Assembly: GCA_963730365.1 (NCBI GenBank)
Contig: CAVSRM010000003.1
Location: 372,001 to 436,000 of the forward strand
Reading direction: 5' to 3'
DNA from: Fodinibacter sp963730365
GTDB taxonomy: Bacteria; Actinomycetota; Actinomycetes; Actinomycetales; Dermatophilaceae
Length of the DNA stretch: 64,000 nucleotides
A model generated the notes under the pieces. The model was not told the origin of the DNA and searched no databases. It saw only the letters and a program-made list of their open reading frames with translations. Below, piece after piece: positions 50,088-62,321 of this stretch. A program made the position numbers and the translations under genes. Positions within the stretch are counted from its first letter, which is position 1; each line of letters opens with the position of its first letter.

Positions 50088-50921
50088 ATGACCTTCTCGA
50101 TCGCGGCGCACGACGGCGACGCCTGGGGTGTGGCCGTCGCCAGCAAGTTCCTCGCCGTCGGTGCCGTCGTCCCAGCCGTCCGGCTCGGGGTGGGCGCGGT
50201 GGCCACCCAGTCCCTGGCGCGGGTCGCCTACCTCGACGAGGTCCTCACCGCCCTGGAGGGGGGGAGGAACGCCCACGAGGCGCTCGCCGAGGCGGTGGCG
50301 GGTGACGAGGGTCGCGACCAGCGACAGGTGGGCGTCGTCGGCCCGAGCGGTGCCGACACCTTCACGGGTGCGGACTGCTACGACTGGGCCGGAGGCGTCG
50401 CCGCGGGAGGCGACCACTCGGCCTACGCCATCCAGGGCAACATCCTCACCGGTCCGGAGGTGGTGCAGGCGATGGAGCGCGCCTGGCTCGGCTCCTCCGG
50501 CCAGTCCCTGGACGTCCGGCTCGTCCAGGTGCTCCTCGCGGGGGACGAGGCCGGTGGGGACTCACGGGGTCGGCAGAGCGCGGCGATCCTCGTGCACGCG
50601 CCCGGCGCCGGGTACGACGGGGGTGGCGTGCTCGCCGACCTCCGTGTCGACGACCACCCGGACGCCCCCCGTGAGCTGGCCCGCATCCACGGCCTGTCCA
50701 CGCTGTTCTTCGGCGAGCCGGAGGACGTCGCGCCCCTGACCGGTCCGCTCCGCGAGGAGGTGGCCTCGTGCCTGCGCACGCTCGGCCACGACGGGGCAGA
50801 CACCGACGCCGCGCTCACGGCCTGGATGAGTGGAGCCAACCTCGAGAACCGGCAGAGCTCCGAGGGCATCGACGCACGCGTCCTCGCAGAGCTCCGCGCC
50901 GCGGCGCGACGCGCGGGCTGA
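50088..50921 (+). CDS. DUF1028 Ntn-hydrolase-like protein
   Basis: 277 residues. MTFSIAAHDGDAWGVAVASKFLAVG is the DUF1028 opening; the Ntn-type fold starts with strand-turn-strand and carries VATQSLARVAY, YAIQGNILTG. The C-terminal ~70 residues may be a peptidoglycan-binding-like helical extension. Some family members are annotated as possible proteases or heterocyclic-compound hydrolases, without proof. ATG 50088 is supported by TACGCT and by homologous starts; a frame beginning at 50052 is therefore rejected. Its stop lies four bases from the convergent Sua5-like stop. Confidence 0.87.
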   Translation: MTFSIAAHDGDAWGVAVASKFLAVGAVVPAVRLGVGAVATQSLARVAYLDEVLTALEGGRNAHEALAEAVAGDEGRDQRQVGVVGPSGADTFTGADCYDWAGGVAAGGDHSAYAIQGNILTGPEVVQAMERAWLGSSGQSLDVRLVQVLLAGDEAGGDSRGRQSAAILVHAPGAGYDGGGVLADLRVDDHPDAPRELARIHGLSTLFFGEPEDVAPLTGPLREEVASCLRTLGHDGADTDAALTAWMSGANLENRQSSEGIDARVLAELRAAARRAG

Positions 50922-50925
50922 GGGG

Positions 50926-51546
50926 CTACTCGAAGCGGGAGGTGTCGCCCGCGCCGGTGCGCACGACCTCGGCGATCCCGCTGGAGAAGTCGACGACGGT
51001 CGTCGGCTCGGTGCCGCACTCCCCCGAGTCGATCACCACGTCGACGACGTGGTCCAGGGCCTCCTTGACCTCCCAGCCGTCCGTCATGGGAGCGGTCTCC
51101 CCCGGCAGGATGAGGGTCGAGGAGAGCAGCGGTTCGCCCAGCTCGGCGAGTAGCGCTCGCACGACCGGGTGCTCTGGGATGCGCACCCCCACGGTCCTCT
51201 TCTTCGGATGCTGGAGCCTGCGCGGCACCTCGTGGGTGGCCGGCAGGATGAAGGTGAAGGGCCCCGGCGTCGAGGCCTTCACTGCCCGGAAGACGGCGTT
51301 GTCGACGTGCACGAGCTGGCCGAGCTGGGCGAAGTCCCCGCAGACGAGGGTGTAGTGGTGCTTGTCGTCGAGCCGACGGATGTCACGGATGCGTTCCTTG
51401 GCCTCCTGGTTCCCGATCATCGCGCCGAGGGCATAGCCCGAGTCGGTGGGGTAGGCGATCAGCCCGCCGTCGCGCAGCACGGCGACGCTCTGGGAGATCG
51501 CCCGCGGCTGGGGGTCGACGGGATGCACGTCCAGGTAGCGCGCCAT
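50926..51546 (-). CDS. Sua5/YciO/YrdC-family protein
   Basis: 206-residue RNA-binding YrdC-fold protein. Family segments: GGLIAYPTDSGYALGAMIGN, KERIRDIRRLDDKHHYTLVC, STPGPFTFILPATHEVPRRL, and GVRIPEHPVVRALLAELGEPLLSSTL divided at the proline. It resembles YciO more than the essential TsaC used for t6A tRNA modification (IRRL and THEVPRRLQHPKKRTVGVR are YciO-like), so the threonylcarbamoyl role is uncertain. ATG supported by TATCGT six bases upstream. Confidence 0.88.
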   Translation of the reverse strand: MARYLDVHPVDPQPRAISQSVAVLRDGGLIAYPTDSGYALGAMIGNQEAKERIRDIRRLDDKHHYTLVCGDFAQLGQLVHVDNAVFRAVKASTPGPFTFILPATHEVPRRLQHPKKRTVGVRIPEHPVVRALLAELGEPLLSSTLILPGETAPMTDGWEVKEALDHVVDVVIDSGECGTEPTTVVDFSSGIAEVVRTGAGDTSRFE

Positions 51547-51552
51547 ACCCCC

Positions 51553-51558
51553 ACGATA
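51553..51558 (-). promoter_or_regulatory. Leaderless-type -10 for Sua5/YciO gene
   Basis: TATCGT on the minus strand, six bases before the ATG at 51546. Confidence 0.55.
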
Positions 51559-51574
51559 GGCCCGCGACCCTCGG

Positions 51575-52423
51575 TCAGTCGCGGCGGAGTCCCCGCCTCC
51601 ACAGCTCGACCGTCTGAGTCAGCCAGAAGACCGCGAACAGGGTGATGAGCACGACCTCGACCCAGAACACGACAGACGTCGAACCCGTCACGAGGCTGAT
51701 GCCCACGGTCAACGCCAGGGCCACGAGCATCACGACGGCGATGGTGCGGTAGATCGGGACGTAGCGGCTGCTCGACTCGGGCATCGCGCCGTGCTCCACG
51801 CCCTTCTTGAGGTCTCGGGCGTTGAGCCAGACGACGGCGATGATCGCGAGGAACATCGGGATGGCGGCCGCCTCGTGACCACGGGCGATGAAGCTGTCCC
51901 GATCGACGAGGAACCACACGATCCCCCCACCCAGCACCGCCACCGAGAGGGTGATGCCGCGCCGGTTCTGCGGACTCAGGCCCCGCGGGCCCGCCTCACG
52001 GCGAGCGATGAGCACCGCCACGACCGCCACGACGAACCCGGTGATGAACAGCGCGGGCATGGAGTTGTTGACGAACGCCTCGATGTCGGGCTCCAGCAGG
52101 GGGGCCGAGGAGCACGACCCGACGACCTGCGTCGGGATGAACGCCACACCGGGCGCCAGCATGCCGGCGAGGTTGAGCAGCACGTCCTCGCCGTCGGTGT
52201 TCCCCTGCAGCGCGATGAGACAGACCCCCATCGTGACGAGGACGCCGATGAACACGGAGTGCACCGGCGTGTAGTAGTACGAGCTGATCGAGGGCTGGAG
52301 CCCGCACCCGGCGCGCGTCCACTCGATGGCGATCGAGGTGAAGAGCAGCAGCACGAGGGCAGCCAGGGCGATGCGCACGTAGTCGTACGTCTTCACGGCG
52401 GCGGCCGCGGGGTCCTGCTTCAT
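51575..52423 (-). CDS. Polytopic membrane protein, family not recognised
   Basis: 282 residues with about seven predicted helices. Helix 1 (YVRIALAALVLLLFTSIAIEW), then a periplasmic or cytosolic loop with AGCGLQPSISSYYYTPVHSVF, and more helices including LFITGFVVAVVAVLIA. SISSYYYTPVHSVFIG recurs in small uncharacterised actinobacterial membrane proteins. No transporter or enzyme signature visible. AAGGAG lies eight bases before the ATG at 52423; longer frame upstream lacks support. Next gene upstream on this strand is OsmC, 52 bases away. Confidence 0.72.
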   Translation of the reverse strand: MKQDPAAAAVKTYDYVRIALAALVLLLFTSIAIEWTRAGCGLQPSISSYYYTPVHSVFIGVLVTMGVCLIALQGNTDGEDVLLNLAGMLAPGVAFIPTQVVGSCSSAPLLEPDIEAFVNNSMPALFITGFVVAVVAVLIARREAGPRGLSPQNRRGITLSVAVLGGGIVWFLVDRDSFIARGHEAAAIPMFLAIIAVVWLNARDLKKGVEHGAMPESSSRYVPIYRTIAVVMLVALALTVGISLVTGSTSVVFWVEVVLITLFAVFWLTQTVELWRRGLRRD

Positions 52424-52475
52424 GTCGATCACTCCTTCACGGGTGAGGAGGCGAGCCGGGCGGCGGCGATACCGC

Positions 52476-52931
52476 TCACTCCCCACGCATCGCGATCGCT
52501 GCACCGCGCTGCACGGTGCGCGAGACGGTGCACAGCCGGTCCCGGCTCTGCTCGATCGCGCGTGGGAGCCGCTGACGCGCCCGGTCGCCGTCCTCTCCGT
52601 CGGGGAACCGCACGCTGAAGGTCACCTCGAGGTCGCCCAGGAAGTTGCCCGCATCGTCCTTGGCCTTGGTCCCTTGCGAGACCACCTCGAAGGCCTCCGG
52701 TTCGGCGAGGCGGCTGGTGATGAAGTCGACGTCCGTCGCGCTGCAGGCTGCGATCGCGGTGAGGAAGAGCTCCACGGGCGTGAAGTCAGCGGACTCCCCT
52801 CCCCCACCGACACTCAGCGTCCCGCCTCGCGCATTGGTCACCTCGTAGGTGCCCTTCTCCGTGCGGCTCATCGTCACGCTCCGATGGCCGAGCCCCGTGC
52901 CACCGCTCTCGCCGTCGTGCTGCTGCGCCAT
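52476..52931 (-). CDS. OsmC/Ohr-family peroxiredoxin-like protein
   Basis: 151 residues. The fold reduces organic hydroperoxides with two cysteines in many members. Here SADFTPVELFLTAIAACSATDVDFI holds the first conserved cysteine; the second is expected in QSRDRLCTVSRTV, and it is present. The spacing and IAACSATDV resemble YhfA-type OsmC rather than Ohr. The ATG overlaps the stop of the DUF1697 gene by one base (TGATG). Possible partner in thiol-stress defence with the nearby glutathione-type ligase; inference. Confidence 0.9.
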   Translation of the reverse strand: MAQQHDGESGGTGLGHRSVTMSRTEKGTYEVTNARGGTLSVGGGGESADFTPVELFLTAIAACSATDVDFITSRLAEPEAFEVVSQGTKAKDDAGNFLGDLEVTFSVRFPDGEDGDRARQRLPRAIEQSRDRLCTVSRTVQRGAAIAMRGE

Positions 52932-53470
52932 CAGGCACCCCATTTCTCGTCGATCGCGCGGACCACCTCGAGGGCACGCCACGTCGTGGTGCGACCGGTA
53001 ATCCGCTCGATCCTGGTGTTGGTCAAGGTCGTCGTGTGGAAGCCGGCCGTGAGCTCGGCGAGCACGTCGGAGCCGAGCACGCGCACGCGCTCGCCCGGCC
53101 TGGCCCACGCGTCGAGCTCCTCGGCCGCGAGGGCCGGCACGGGCCCGTCGGCGAAGGCGAGGTAGCGCTTGGCATCGCCCTCGAGCATGCCCTCGACGTC
53201 ATCGGCCGCAGCCAGCGCGGACCGCAGCTCAGTGGGAGTGCGGACGATGGCCGGTACGTCGAAGCCGGCGAGGGTGCCCAGCACCCGGGTCAGCTCGTCG
53301 GCGACGGAGGCCGTGGAGCGCCTCGCGCTGCGGACGAAGACGTTCCCGGACTGGATGTGCGTCTCGACGTCGGAGAACCCTGCCTCCTCGAGACCGGCCC
53401 GCACGGCCGCCATCTTCACGTAGCGCCCGCCGACGTTGACGGCCCTGAGAAAGGCCACGTAGGACGGCAT
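52931..53470 (-). CDS. DUF1697 family protein
   Basis: 179 residues. The start MPSYVAFLRAVNVGGRYVKMAAVRAGLEEAGF and VETHIQSGNVFVRS are the DUF1697 hallmark; the rest contains FHTTTLTNTRIERITGRTTTWRALEVV. Function unknown. A ribosome-like AAGGATG lies upstream. The stop overlaps the OsmC start, so the two are cotranslated. Upstream on the same strand is the ligase gene, separated by a hairpin. Confidence 0.9.
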   Translation of the reverse strand: MPSYVAFLRAVNVGGRYVKMAAVRAGLEEAGFSDVETHIQSGNVFVRSARRSTASVADELTRVLGTLAGFDVPAIVRTPTELRSALAAADDVEGMLEGDAKRYLAFADGPVPALAAEELDAWARPGERVRVLGSDVLAELTAGFHTTTLTNTRIERITGRTTTWRALEVVRAIDEKWGA

Positions 53471-53501
53471 ACGGACATCCTTGCACCGGGGTGGGACAGC
53501 G

Positions 53502-53515
53502 CGCCGCTCGCGGCG
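53502..53515 (-). terminator. Small hairpin after the ligase gene
   Basis: CGCCG-CTCG-CGGCG just after the ligase stop on the minus strand; all-GC, no T-tract. Confidence 0.4.
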
Positions 53516-53516
53516 G

Positions 53517-54998
53517 TCAGGGCAGCGGCCAGGTGTGGACCGGCTCGTTGGAGCTCATGTGCTCGATGTAGAGCTCGAGCATCCGGCGTAGCGCCTCGCG
53601 CCGGTCGCACCCACCCTTCTCGAAGGCGCTCACCGCGCGGGTCGACCACTCGGCTCCGTTGATCCCCGTCGTGGCCCGACCCTCGATGACCCCGAGGAAC
53701 CGCTCGCGCACCGCGTCGGAGACGCCCCACTGGCTCAGCCCCTCGTGGGCCAGCGGCAGGAGGTAGCGCAGCACGAGCTCGTCGGCGCTCACCTCACCGA
53801 ACCCCGGCCAGTACAGCCGGGCGTCGATGCCGTCGCGGGCGGCGCGGGTGAAGTTCTCGTCGCAGGCGGCGAAGCTCATCTTCGTCCACACCGGGCGCTC
53901 CTCGTGCGCGAGCATCCGGATCGCGCCGTAGTAGAACGCGGCGTTCGCCAGGACGTCGACGATCGTGGGCCCGGCCGGCAGCACCCGGTTCTCCACGCGC
54001 AGGTGGGGCGTGCCGCCGACGATGTCGTAGATCGGCCGGTTCCAGCGGTAGACCGTGCCGTTGTGCAGCCTCAGCTCGGCGAGGTCGGGCGCGATGCCGG
54101 CCTCGAGCTTGGCCATCGGGTCCTCGTCGGTGGTCTCGGCCAGCAGCGTCGGGAAGTAGCGGACGTTCTCCTCGAAGAGGTCGAAGATCGAGGTGATCCA
54201 GCGTTCCCCGAAGAACACGCGGGGCCGCACGCCCTGGTTCTTCAGCTCGATAGGTCGGGTGTCCGTGGCCTGCTTGAACAGCTCGATCCGGGTCTCGGCG
54301 TGCAACCGCTGACCGAAGAAGAACGGCGAGTTGGCGGCGAGGGCCACCTGTGGCGCGGAGAGTGCCTGGGCGGCATTCCAGTGGGCCGCGAACTCCGAGG
54401 GGGCAACCTGGAGGTGCAGCTGCACGGACGTGCACGCCGACTCGGGAGCGATGGAGTCGCAGTACGTGGCCACCCGCTCCCCCGTCGGCCCCTCGATGTC
54501 GAGGTAGATGTCCTCACCACGGGCGACGAAGATCGAGTCGTTCAGCGCGGCGTAGCGGTTGTTGTTGCTGATCCACTCGCCCTGGTAGTGCTCGGGCATG
54601 ATCGTCGGGAGGATGCCGATCGCGACGAGCGTGGAGCCCACCGCAGCGGCCGCCTCGTCGGCCGCGTTCAGGCTCGCCCGCAGCTCCCCCTCGAGCTCGA
54701 TGGCGCTGTCGCCCGGCAGCGGCCGGGGCTTGACGTTGAGCTCGATGTTGTACTGGGCGAGCTCGGTCTGGTAGTCCTCGTCGGCGATCGCCTCGAGGAC
54801 CTCGGCGTTGTGGAAGTGCGGCTGCTGGTGCTCGTCGACGAGGTTGAGCTCGATCTCCAGGCCCGTCATCGGTCGCTCGAACTCGAAGGAGCTCTGGGTG
54901 AGCATCCGCTCGAAGACATCGAGGTTCTGGCGCACCTTCTCCCGGTAGCGCTGGCGCTGCTCGCGGCTGTAGCTCTGCGCGTTGACCTCGACACCCAT
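53517..54998 (-). CDS. Glutamate-cysteine ligase-like carboxylate-amine ligase
   Basis: 493 residues of the GCS2 (gamma-glutamylcysteine synthetase) superfamily. Landmarks: PMTGLEIELNLVDEH, YNIELNVKPRPLPGDSAIELEGEL, YQGEWISNNNRYAALND, CTSVQLHLQVAPSEFAAHWNAAQAL and HLRVENRVLPAGPT; ELNL and ENR fit the metal/ATP sites. Actinobacteria normally use mycothiol, so the true product may be a gamma-glutamyl amide rather than glutathione precursor. ATG 54998 begins MGVEVNAQSYSREQ; ATG 55016 would add six residues. Divergent from sbcD across about 90 bases. Confidence 0.86.
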   Translation of the reverse strand: MGVEVNAQSYSREQRQRYREKVRQNLDVFERMLTQSSFEFERPMTGLEIELNLVDEHQQPHFHNAEVLEAIADEDYQTELAQYNIELNVKPRPLPGDSAIELEGELRASLNAADEAAAAVGSTLVAIGILPTIMPEHYQGEWISNNNRYAALNDSIFVARGEDIYLDIEGPTGERVATYCDSIAPESACTSVQLHLQVAPSEFAAHWNAAQALSAPQVALAANSPFFFGQRLHAETRIELFKQATDTRPIELKNQGVRPRVFFGERWITSIFDLFEENVRYFPTLLAETTDEDPMAKLEAGIAPDLAELRLHNGTVYRWNRPIYDIVGGTPHLRVENRVLPAGPTIVDVLANAAFYYGAIRMLAHEERPVWTKMSFAACDENFTRAARDGIDARLYWPGFGEVSADELVLRYLLPLAHEGLSQWGVSDAVRERFLGVIEGRATTGINGAEWSTRAVSAFEKGGCDRREALRRMLELYIEHMSSNEPVHTWPLP

Positions 54999-55078
54999 GT
55001 CGCAAACCAACCACATCGTGACGTGCGGCGAAACCCGGGACCCGCGTTTCGGTCACGGTCGCTGTCGGTGTCCTCTCC

Positions 55079-55084
55079 TAGCGT
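55079..55084 (+). promoter_or_regulatory. Leaderless-type -10 for sbcD
   Basis: TAGCGT, six bases before the GTG at 55091. Confidence 0.55.
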
Positions 55085-55090
55085 GGGGGT

Positions 55091-56272
55091 GTGCGCATGA
55101 TCCACACCTCCGACTGGCACCTGGGCCGGTCCTTCCACCAGGTGGGGCTCCTCCCTGCGCAGGCGGCCTACCTCGACCACCTCGTCGAGACGGTCCGCGG
55201 CGAGGCCGTCGACGCGGTCGTCGTCAGTGGCGACGTCTACGACCGCGCCATGCCGGCACCCGACACCGTCGAGCTCCTCTCCGACACCCTCGTGCGCCTC
55301 GTCGACGCCGGCGCCACGGTCGTGCTGTCCAGTGGCAACCACGACTCGGCGATCAGGCTCGGCTTCGCGTCGCACCTGCTGGAGCGGTCCGGGCTGCACA
55401 TCCGCTCCTCCGTGGCCGACGTCGGCCGACCGGTCCTCGTCGGTGACACCGCGATCCACCCCCTCCCCTACCTCGAGCCGGCCCTGGCGGCCGAGCCGCT
55501 GGGAGCCTCCGCCCGCACGCACGCCGGCGTGCTCCGTGCCGCGATGGGCCGGGTGCGCTCGCACGCCGGCGCGCCGGGCAGCCGCACGGTCGTCATGGCG
55601 CACGCCTTCGTCAGCGGCGGGGCCACGAGCGACTCCGAGCGCGACATCTCGGTGGGGGGCGTCGCCGCCGTCCCTCCCACCGTCTTCGCGGGCGCCGACT
55701 ACACCGCCCTCGGCCACCTCCACGGCGCTCAGGAGGTTGCCCCCGGAGTCCGCTACAGCGGGTCACCCGTGGCCATGTCCTTCTCCGAGGCGCGCCATCG
55801 CAAGGGCAGCCTGCTCGTCGACCTCTCCGGCCCCGAGCCGGTGGTCGAGCAGGTCGACGCTCCCGTCACGCGACCGCTCGCCGTCCTCGGGGGCACCCTG
55901 GAGGAGCTCCTCGCCGATCCTGCGCACCGGGCTGCCGAGACTGCATGGTGCCAGGTGACACTCACCGACCCGCAGCGCCCGCTGGGCGCGATGGACCAGG
56001 TCCGCAGGCGGTTCCCCCACACCCTGGAGCTGCGCTTCGAGCCGCAGGGGGCGAGCGTTCCCCTCCGTCCGTATGCCGCCTCGCAGGCGACCCGGGCCCC
56101 GGTCGACGTGTGTTGTGACTTCCTCGCCCACGTCCGCGGAGGCCGGCGCGCCACCGGCGACGAACGGTCGCTCCTCGCCGAGGCGCTCGAGGCGTCGCGG
56201 CTCGAGCGCCGGGGAGCCGATGACGAGGGCGGCCTGCGAGCGGGCCGTCACACCGACGTGGGGGCTGCGTGA
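55091..56272 (+). CDS. sbcD: SbcCD nuclease subunit D
   Basis: 393-residue Mre11-type calcineurin-like nuclease that opens hairpins and trims protein-blocked DNA ends. Metal-binding motifs in order: HTSDWHLGRSF (Asp8, His10), VVSGDVYDRAMP, LSSGNHDSA, VVMAHAFVSGG and ALGHLHGAQ. A capping domain and C-terminal region follow. GTG supported by TAGCGT six bases upstream. The stop overlaps the sbcC start (GTGA), giving equal synthesis of the two subunits. Confidence 0.95.
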   Translation: MRMIHTSDWHLGRSFHQVGLLPAQAAYLDHLVETVRGEAVDAVVVSGDVYDRAMPAPDTVELLSDTLVRLVDAGATVVLSSGNHDSAIRLGFASHLLERSGLHIRSSVADVGRPVLVGDTAIHPLPYLEPALAAEPLGASARTHAGVLRAAMGRVRSHAGAPGSRTVVMAHAFVSGGATSDSERDISVGGVAAVPPTVFAGADYTALGHLHGAQEVAPGVRYSGSPVAMSFSEARHRKGSLLVDLSGPEPVVEQVDAPVTRPLAVLGGTLEELLADPAHRAAETAWCQVTLTDPQRPLGAMDQVRRRFPHTLELRFEPQGASVPLRPYAASQATRAPVDVCCDFLAHVRGGRRATGDERSLLAEALEASRLERRGADDEGGLRAGRHTDVGAA

Positions 56273-59200
56273 GGGTCCACCGGTTGGGGGTCGAGGCGTT
56301 CGGGCCGTTTCCCGGCGTGGTCGACATCGATGTCGACGCCCTCTCCGCCGAAGGGCTCTTTCTCATCCACGGGCCCACGGGGTCGGGCAAGACGAGCCTG
56401 CTCGACGCGATCTGCTTCGCCCTCTACGCCGACGTCCCCGGGTCACGGACCAAGAAGGGGCTCCGCAGCGACCACGCGGCCGTGGGCGCCGTGCCCCGCG
56501 TCACCCTGGAGTTCTCGGCCGGCGACCGGCGGTTCCGCATCACGCGGTGCCCCGAGTTCAGTCGACCCAAGAAGCGCGGCACCGGGCTCATCGGGGTCCA
56601 GTCCACCGTCACCCTCGAGGAGATGGTCGGCTCCGGGTGGGTGGTGCGCAGCACGCGCAACGACGAGGTCGCCGACGTCGTCAAGGACGTCATCGGCATG
56701 GGCATGGTTCAGTTCTCGACCGTGGTGCTGCTCCCGCAGGGCGACTTCGCCACCTTCCTGCGGGCCTCGCCCGACGAGCGGCGCGGTGTGCTGGAGCGGC
56801 TCTTCGACATCGGCGCCTACCGCGACGTCGAGGATTGGCTCGCCGAGTCCCGCCGAGCGGCCGGTGCCGATCTCGACCGCCTTCGCGCCGTGCTCGCGAG
56901 CGAGATCGCCCGGGTCGAGGACGTGCTCGCGGATGCCGGGCTCGCCGGGCCGGGCCACCCTGACCCTTCCGACGACCCCGACCTCTCCGACCCGGAGCCC
57001 GCCGTCGGCGCGGGCGAGGGTGACCCGGGACGCGGGTCCCCGCAGACGCCCGAGCGGCTCTGCGACGTCCCCCTGGAGTCGGTCGCCGGCCGGTTGGCAG
57101 ACCTCCTCACGATGCTCGACGCCCAGGTCTCGACGACGATGAGCCGCTACGACGACGCCACGGTCGCCGAGCAGCGGGCCACCGAGTGCCTCGAGCGCGG
57201 TCGCGCCCTGGCAGACCTTCGGTCTCGCGGTGAGCGGGCGCGGCGCGAGCTCGACGAGCTCGACGTCGGCCGTGGAGCCCACGAGAGCCGACTCGAGACC
57301 GTCGCGGCAGCCGAACGCGCAGCGCGTCTCGAGGGGCACCTCGCCGCCCGCGACCGCAGCGCCGACGACCTCGAGCGCGCGGCCGGCCGGGTCCGGACCA
57401 CCCGCCGGTCCCTGGCCCCGCTCTCGATCGAGGCGCCGGACGACGTCGACGTCGCCACGGTGGCCGCGGCCCTGAACTCCCACGACGACACCGTCCTGGC
57501 GATGCGCCGCGAGGTCGAGGATGCCGCCACTCGCTCGGCGCGAGCCACCGAGCTGAAGGCTCGGGTGGACGCCCTCGACACCGAGCACGCCGAGGTGACC
57601 GCCAGCCTGGCGACCGCCGAGCATGAGGGTCGAGACCTGGCGGATGAGGTCGAGACGCTTGCGGCGGGCGCCGCGAGCGTCCCCGAGCTCACCCTCAGGA
57701 TCGAGGCTGCCCGGGACGCGGTCGAGCGGCTCGATGTGGCCGACGCGGCGTTCGCCCGCGTCGCCGAGCTGCTGCCGGTGCGCGACGCCCTGCGCTCCAC
57801 CGCCCTGGACCGACGCCAGGAGCTTCTCGACCTACGTCAGCGGCGGCTCGACGACATGGCCGGCGAGCTCGCCAGGTCCTTGGCCGACGGGGTGCCCTGC
57901 CCGGTCTGCGGGTCCGGTGAGCACCCGGCGCCGGCCATCTCGGTGGATCCCGTGGGCCCGGAGCACCTCCTCGCGGCCGAGAGCCGCCTCGCGGAGGCCG
58001 ACGGGGCCCACCAGGCGGTCCACGACGAGGCCGAGGCACATCGTCACCGTGGTGAGACGCTCCGGGCCACCCTCGGCGACACCGACCGCACGACAGCCGA
58101 AGCGGCCGTCGTCGAGCTCACCACGGCACTCGAGAGCGCGCGCGAGTGCGCTGCCCGCCACGAGGTGGCCGTGGCCCGCCAGGTCTCGCACACCGAGCAG
58201 GTGGCTGCCCTGCGGCGGCGCCTGGCGGCGGTCACGGCCCAGCAGGAGTCGACGAGAGACGCGATCACCGGGCTGGAGATCGAGGAGTCGGCGGGCCGCG
58301 AGCGGCTCACCGACCTCACATCGGCGCACGCAGCGTGTCCGTGCGCGAGTGCCGGTGCCAAGGAGCATGCCCGAGCCGGAGGGCTGCTGCGCGACCTGCA
58401 GACAGCCGTCGACGACCTCACCGCAGCCCACCGACGAGCCGACGCTGTCGATGCCGACCTCTCCTCGGCCCTCTTCGAGGCCGGCTTCGAGGACGCCGAC
58501 CAGGCGAGGGCGGCCGTTGTCGCCCGGGCGGAGCTGGATGACGAGCGGGCGCTGGTCACCGCCTACCGCGAGCGAGTCGCGGCGGCCCGGTCGGCCGCCG
58601 AGGACGCAGCGGTCCGCAGCGCCCTCGCCACCGAGGCACCTGATCTCCCCGCACTCGTCGAGACGGCCCGGTCGGCGCGGGAGACGCTGCTCGCCGCGCG
58701 CACCGCGCAGGACGACGCCCAGCGCACCCACCGCGCCTTGGAACGGCTCGTCCCCGTCGTCGAGGGGGCCGCCGCCGCCGTCATGAGCGCCGCCACCCGT
58801 GACGCGCGCGTGCGCGAGATGGCCGACACCACCAGCGGCTCCGGCCCGGAGAACACCCTGCGGATGCGGCTGACCTCGTTCGTCCTCGCGGCACGGCTCG
58901 AGAAGGTCGCCGCCCTGGCCAACGAACGGCTCGCGGTCATGGGCGGTGGCCGATACGCCCTCGAGCACTCCGACCACCTCGCCGCCCGTGGTGCCCGCTC
59001 CGGGCTGGGCCTGCGTGTGCTCGACCAGTGGACCGGGAGCACCCGCGACACCGCCACCCTCTCGGGCGGGGAGTCGTTCATGGCCTCGCTCGCACTGGCG
59101 CTCGGCCTCGCCGATGCCGTCCGTGAAGAGGCCGGCGGGCTCGACCTCGGCACGTTGTTCATCGACGAGGGATTCGGCACCCTCGACGACGACAGCCTCG

Positions 59201-59373
59201 AGCAGGTCATCACCGTGCTCGACGGTCTGCGCGCGGGTGGGCGCGCCGTGGGGGTCGTGAGCCACGTGGCGGACCTGCGGGCCCGGGTCACCCACCAGGC
59301 CGTGGTGCACAAGGGCGCGGCCGGGAGCACGGTCGACATCCGCACCGGGGTGGCCTCGGTGCCCGCGGCCTGA
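56269..59373 (+). CDS. sbcC: SbcCD ATPase subunit C
   Basis: 1034-residue Rad50/SMC-like ATPase. Walker A GPTGSGKTSLLDAICF in the N-terminal lobe; long alanine/arginine/glutamate coiled coils; a zinc hook CPVC at Cys544-Cys547; ABC signature LSGGESFMASLALALG and Walker B LFIDEGFGTLDDDSL at the C-terminus. The second CPC (690-692) in the returning coil is not a hook. Overlaps sbcD and ends four bases before the convergent gcvP stop. Role: recombination and end-processing with SbcD. Confidence 0.95.
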   Translation: MRVHRLGVEAFGPFPGVVDIDVDALSAEGLFLIHGPTGSGKTSLLDAICFALYADVPGSRTKKGLRSDHAAVGAVPRVTLEFSAGDRRFRITRCPEFSRPKKRGTGLIGVQSTVTLEEMVGSGWVVRSTRNDEVADVVKDVIGMGMVQFSTVVLLPQGDFATFLRASPDERRGVLERLFDIGAYRDVEDWLAESRRAAGADLDRLRAVLASEIARVEDVLADAGLAGPGHPDPSDDPDLSDPEPAVGAGEGDPGRGSPQTPERLCDVPLESVAGRLADLLTMLDAQVSTTMSRYDDATVAEQRATECLERGRALADLRSRGERARRELDELDVGRGAHESRLETVAAAERAARLEGHLAARDRSADDLERAAGRVRTTRRSLAPLSIEAPDDVDVATVAAALNSHDDTVLAMRREVEDAATRSARATELKARVDALDTEHAEVTASLATAEHEGRDLADEVETLAAGAASVPELTLRIEAARDAVERLDVADAAFARVAELLPVRDALRSTALDRRQELLDLRQRRLDDMAGELARSLADGVPCPVCGSGEHPAPAISVDPVGPEHLLAAESRLAEADGAHQAVHDEAEAHRHRGETLRATLGDTDRTTAEAAVVELTTALESARECAARHEVAVARQVSHTEQVAALRRRLAAVTAQQESTRDAITGLEIEESAGRERLTDLTSAHAACPCASAGAKEHARAGGLLRDLQTAVDDLTAAHRRADAVDADLSSALFEAGFEDADQARAAVVARAELDDERALVTAYRERVAAARSAAEDAAVRSALATEAPDLPALVETARSARETLLAARTAQDDAQRTHRALERLVPVVEGAAAAVMSAATRDARVREMADTTSGSGPENTLRMRLTSFVLAARLEKVAALANERLAVMGGGRYALEHSDHLAARGARSGLGLRVLDQWTGSTRDTATLSGGESFMASLALALGLADAVREEAGGLDLGTLFIDEGFGTLDDDSLEQVITVLDGLRAGGRAVGVVSHVADLRARVTHQAVVHKGAAGSTVDIRTGVASVPAA

Positions 59374-59377
59374 GCCG

Positions 59378-62260
<2,883 letters not shown>

Positions 62261-62307
62261 GGTGCTCCTCGGGACAGGCGACGCTGACGTCTCCCCCTCT
62301 GTCGCGC

Positions 62308-62321
62308 CCGGAGTGCTCCGG
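62308..62321 (-). promoter_or_regulatory. Hairpin in the gcvP leader, possible riboswitch expression platform
   Basis: CCGGA-GTGC-TCCGG (plus-strand reading) lies between the aptamer and the gcvP ribosome site, immediately after the aptamer's 3' end. Confidence 0.4.

Noticed and set aside
53745..55100. A 450-residue plus-strand frame opposite the ligase gene
   Set aside because: Shadow of the ligase; no domain pattern, and the minus-strand frame matches the GCS2 family throughout.
58336..58344. Second zinc hook (CPC) in SbcC
   Set aside because: The spacing is CxC, not CxxC, and the true hook CPVC lies at the coiled-coil apex near residue 544.
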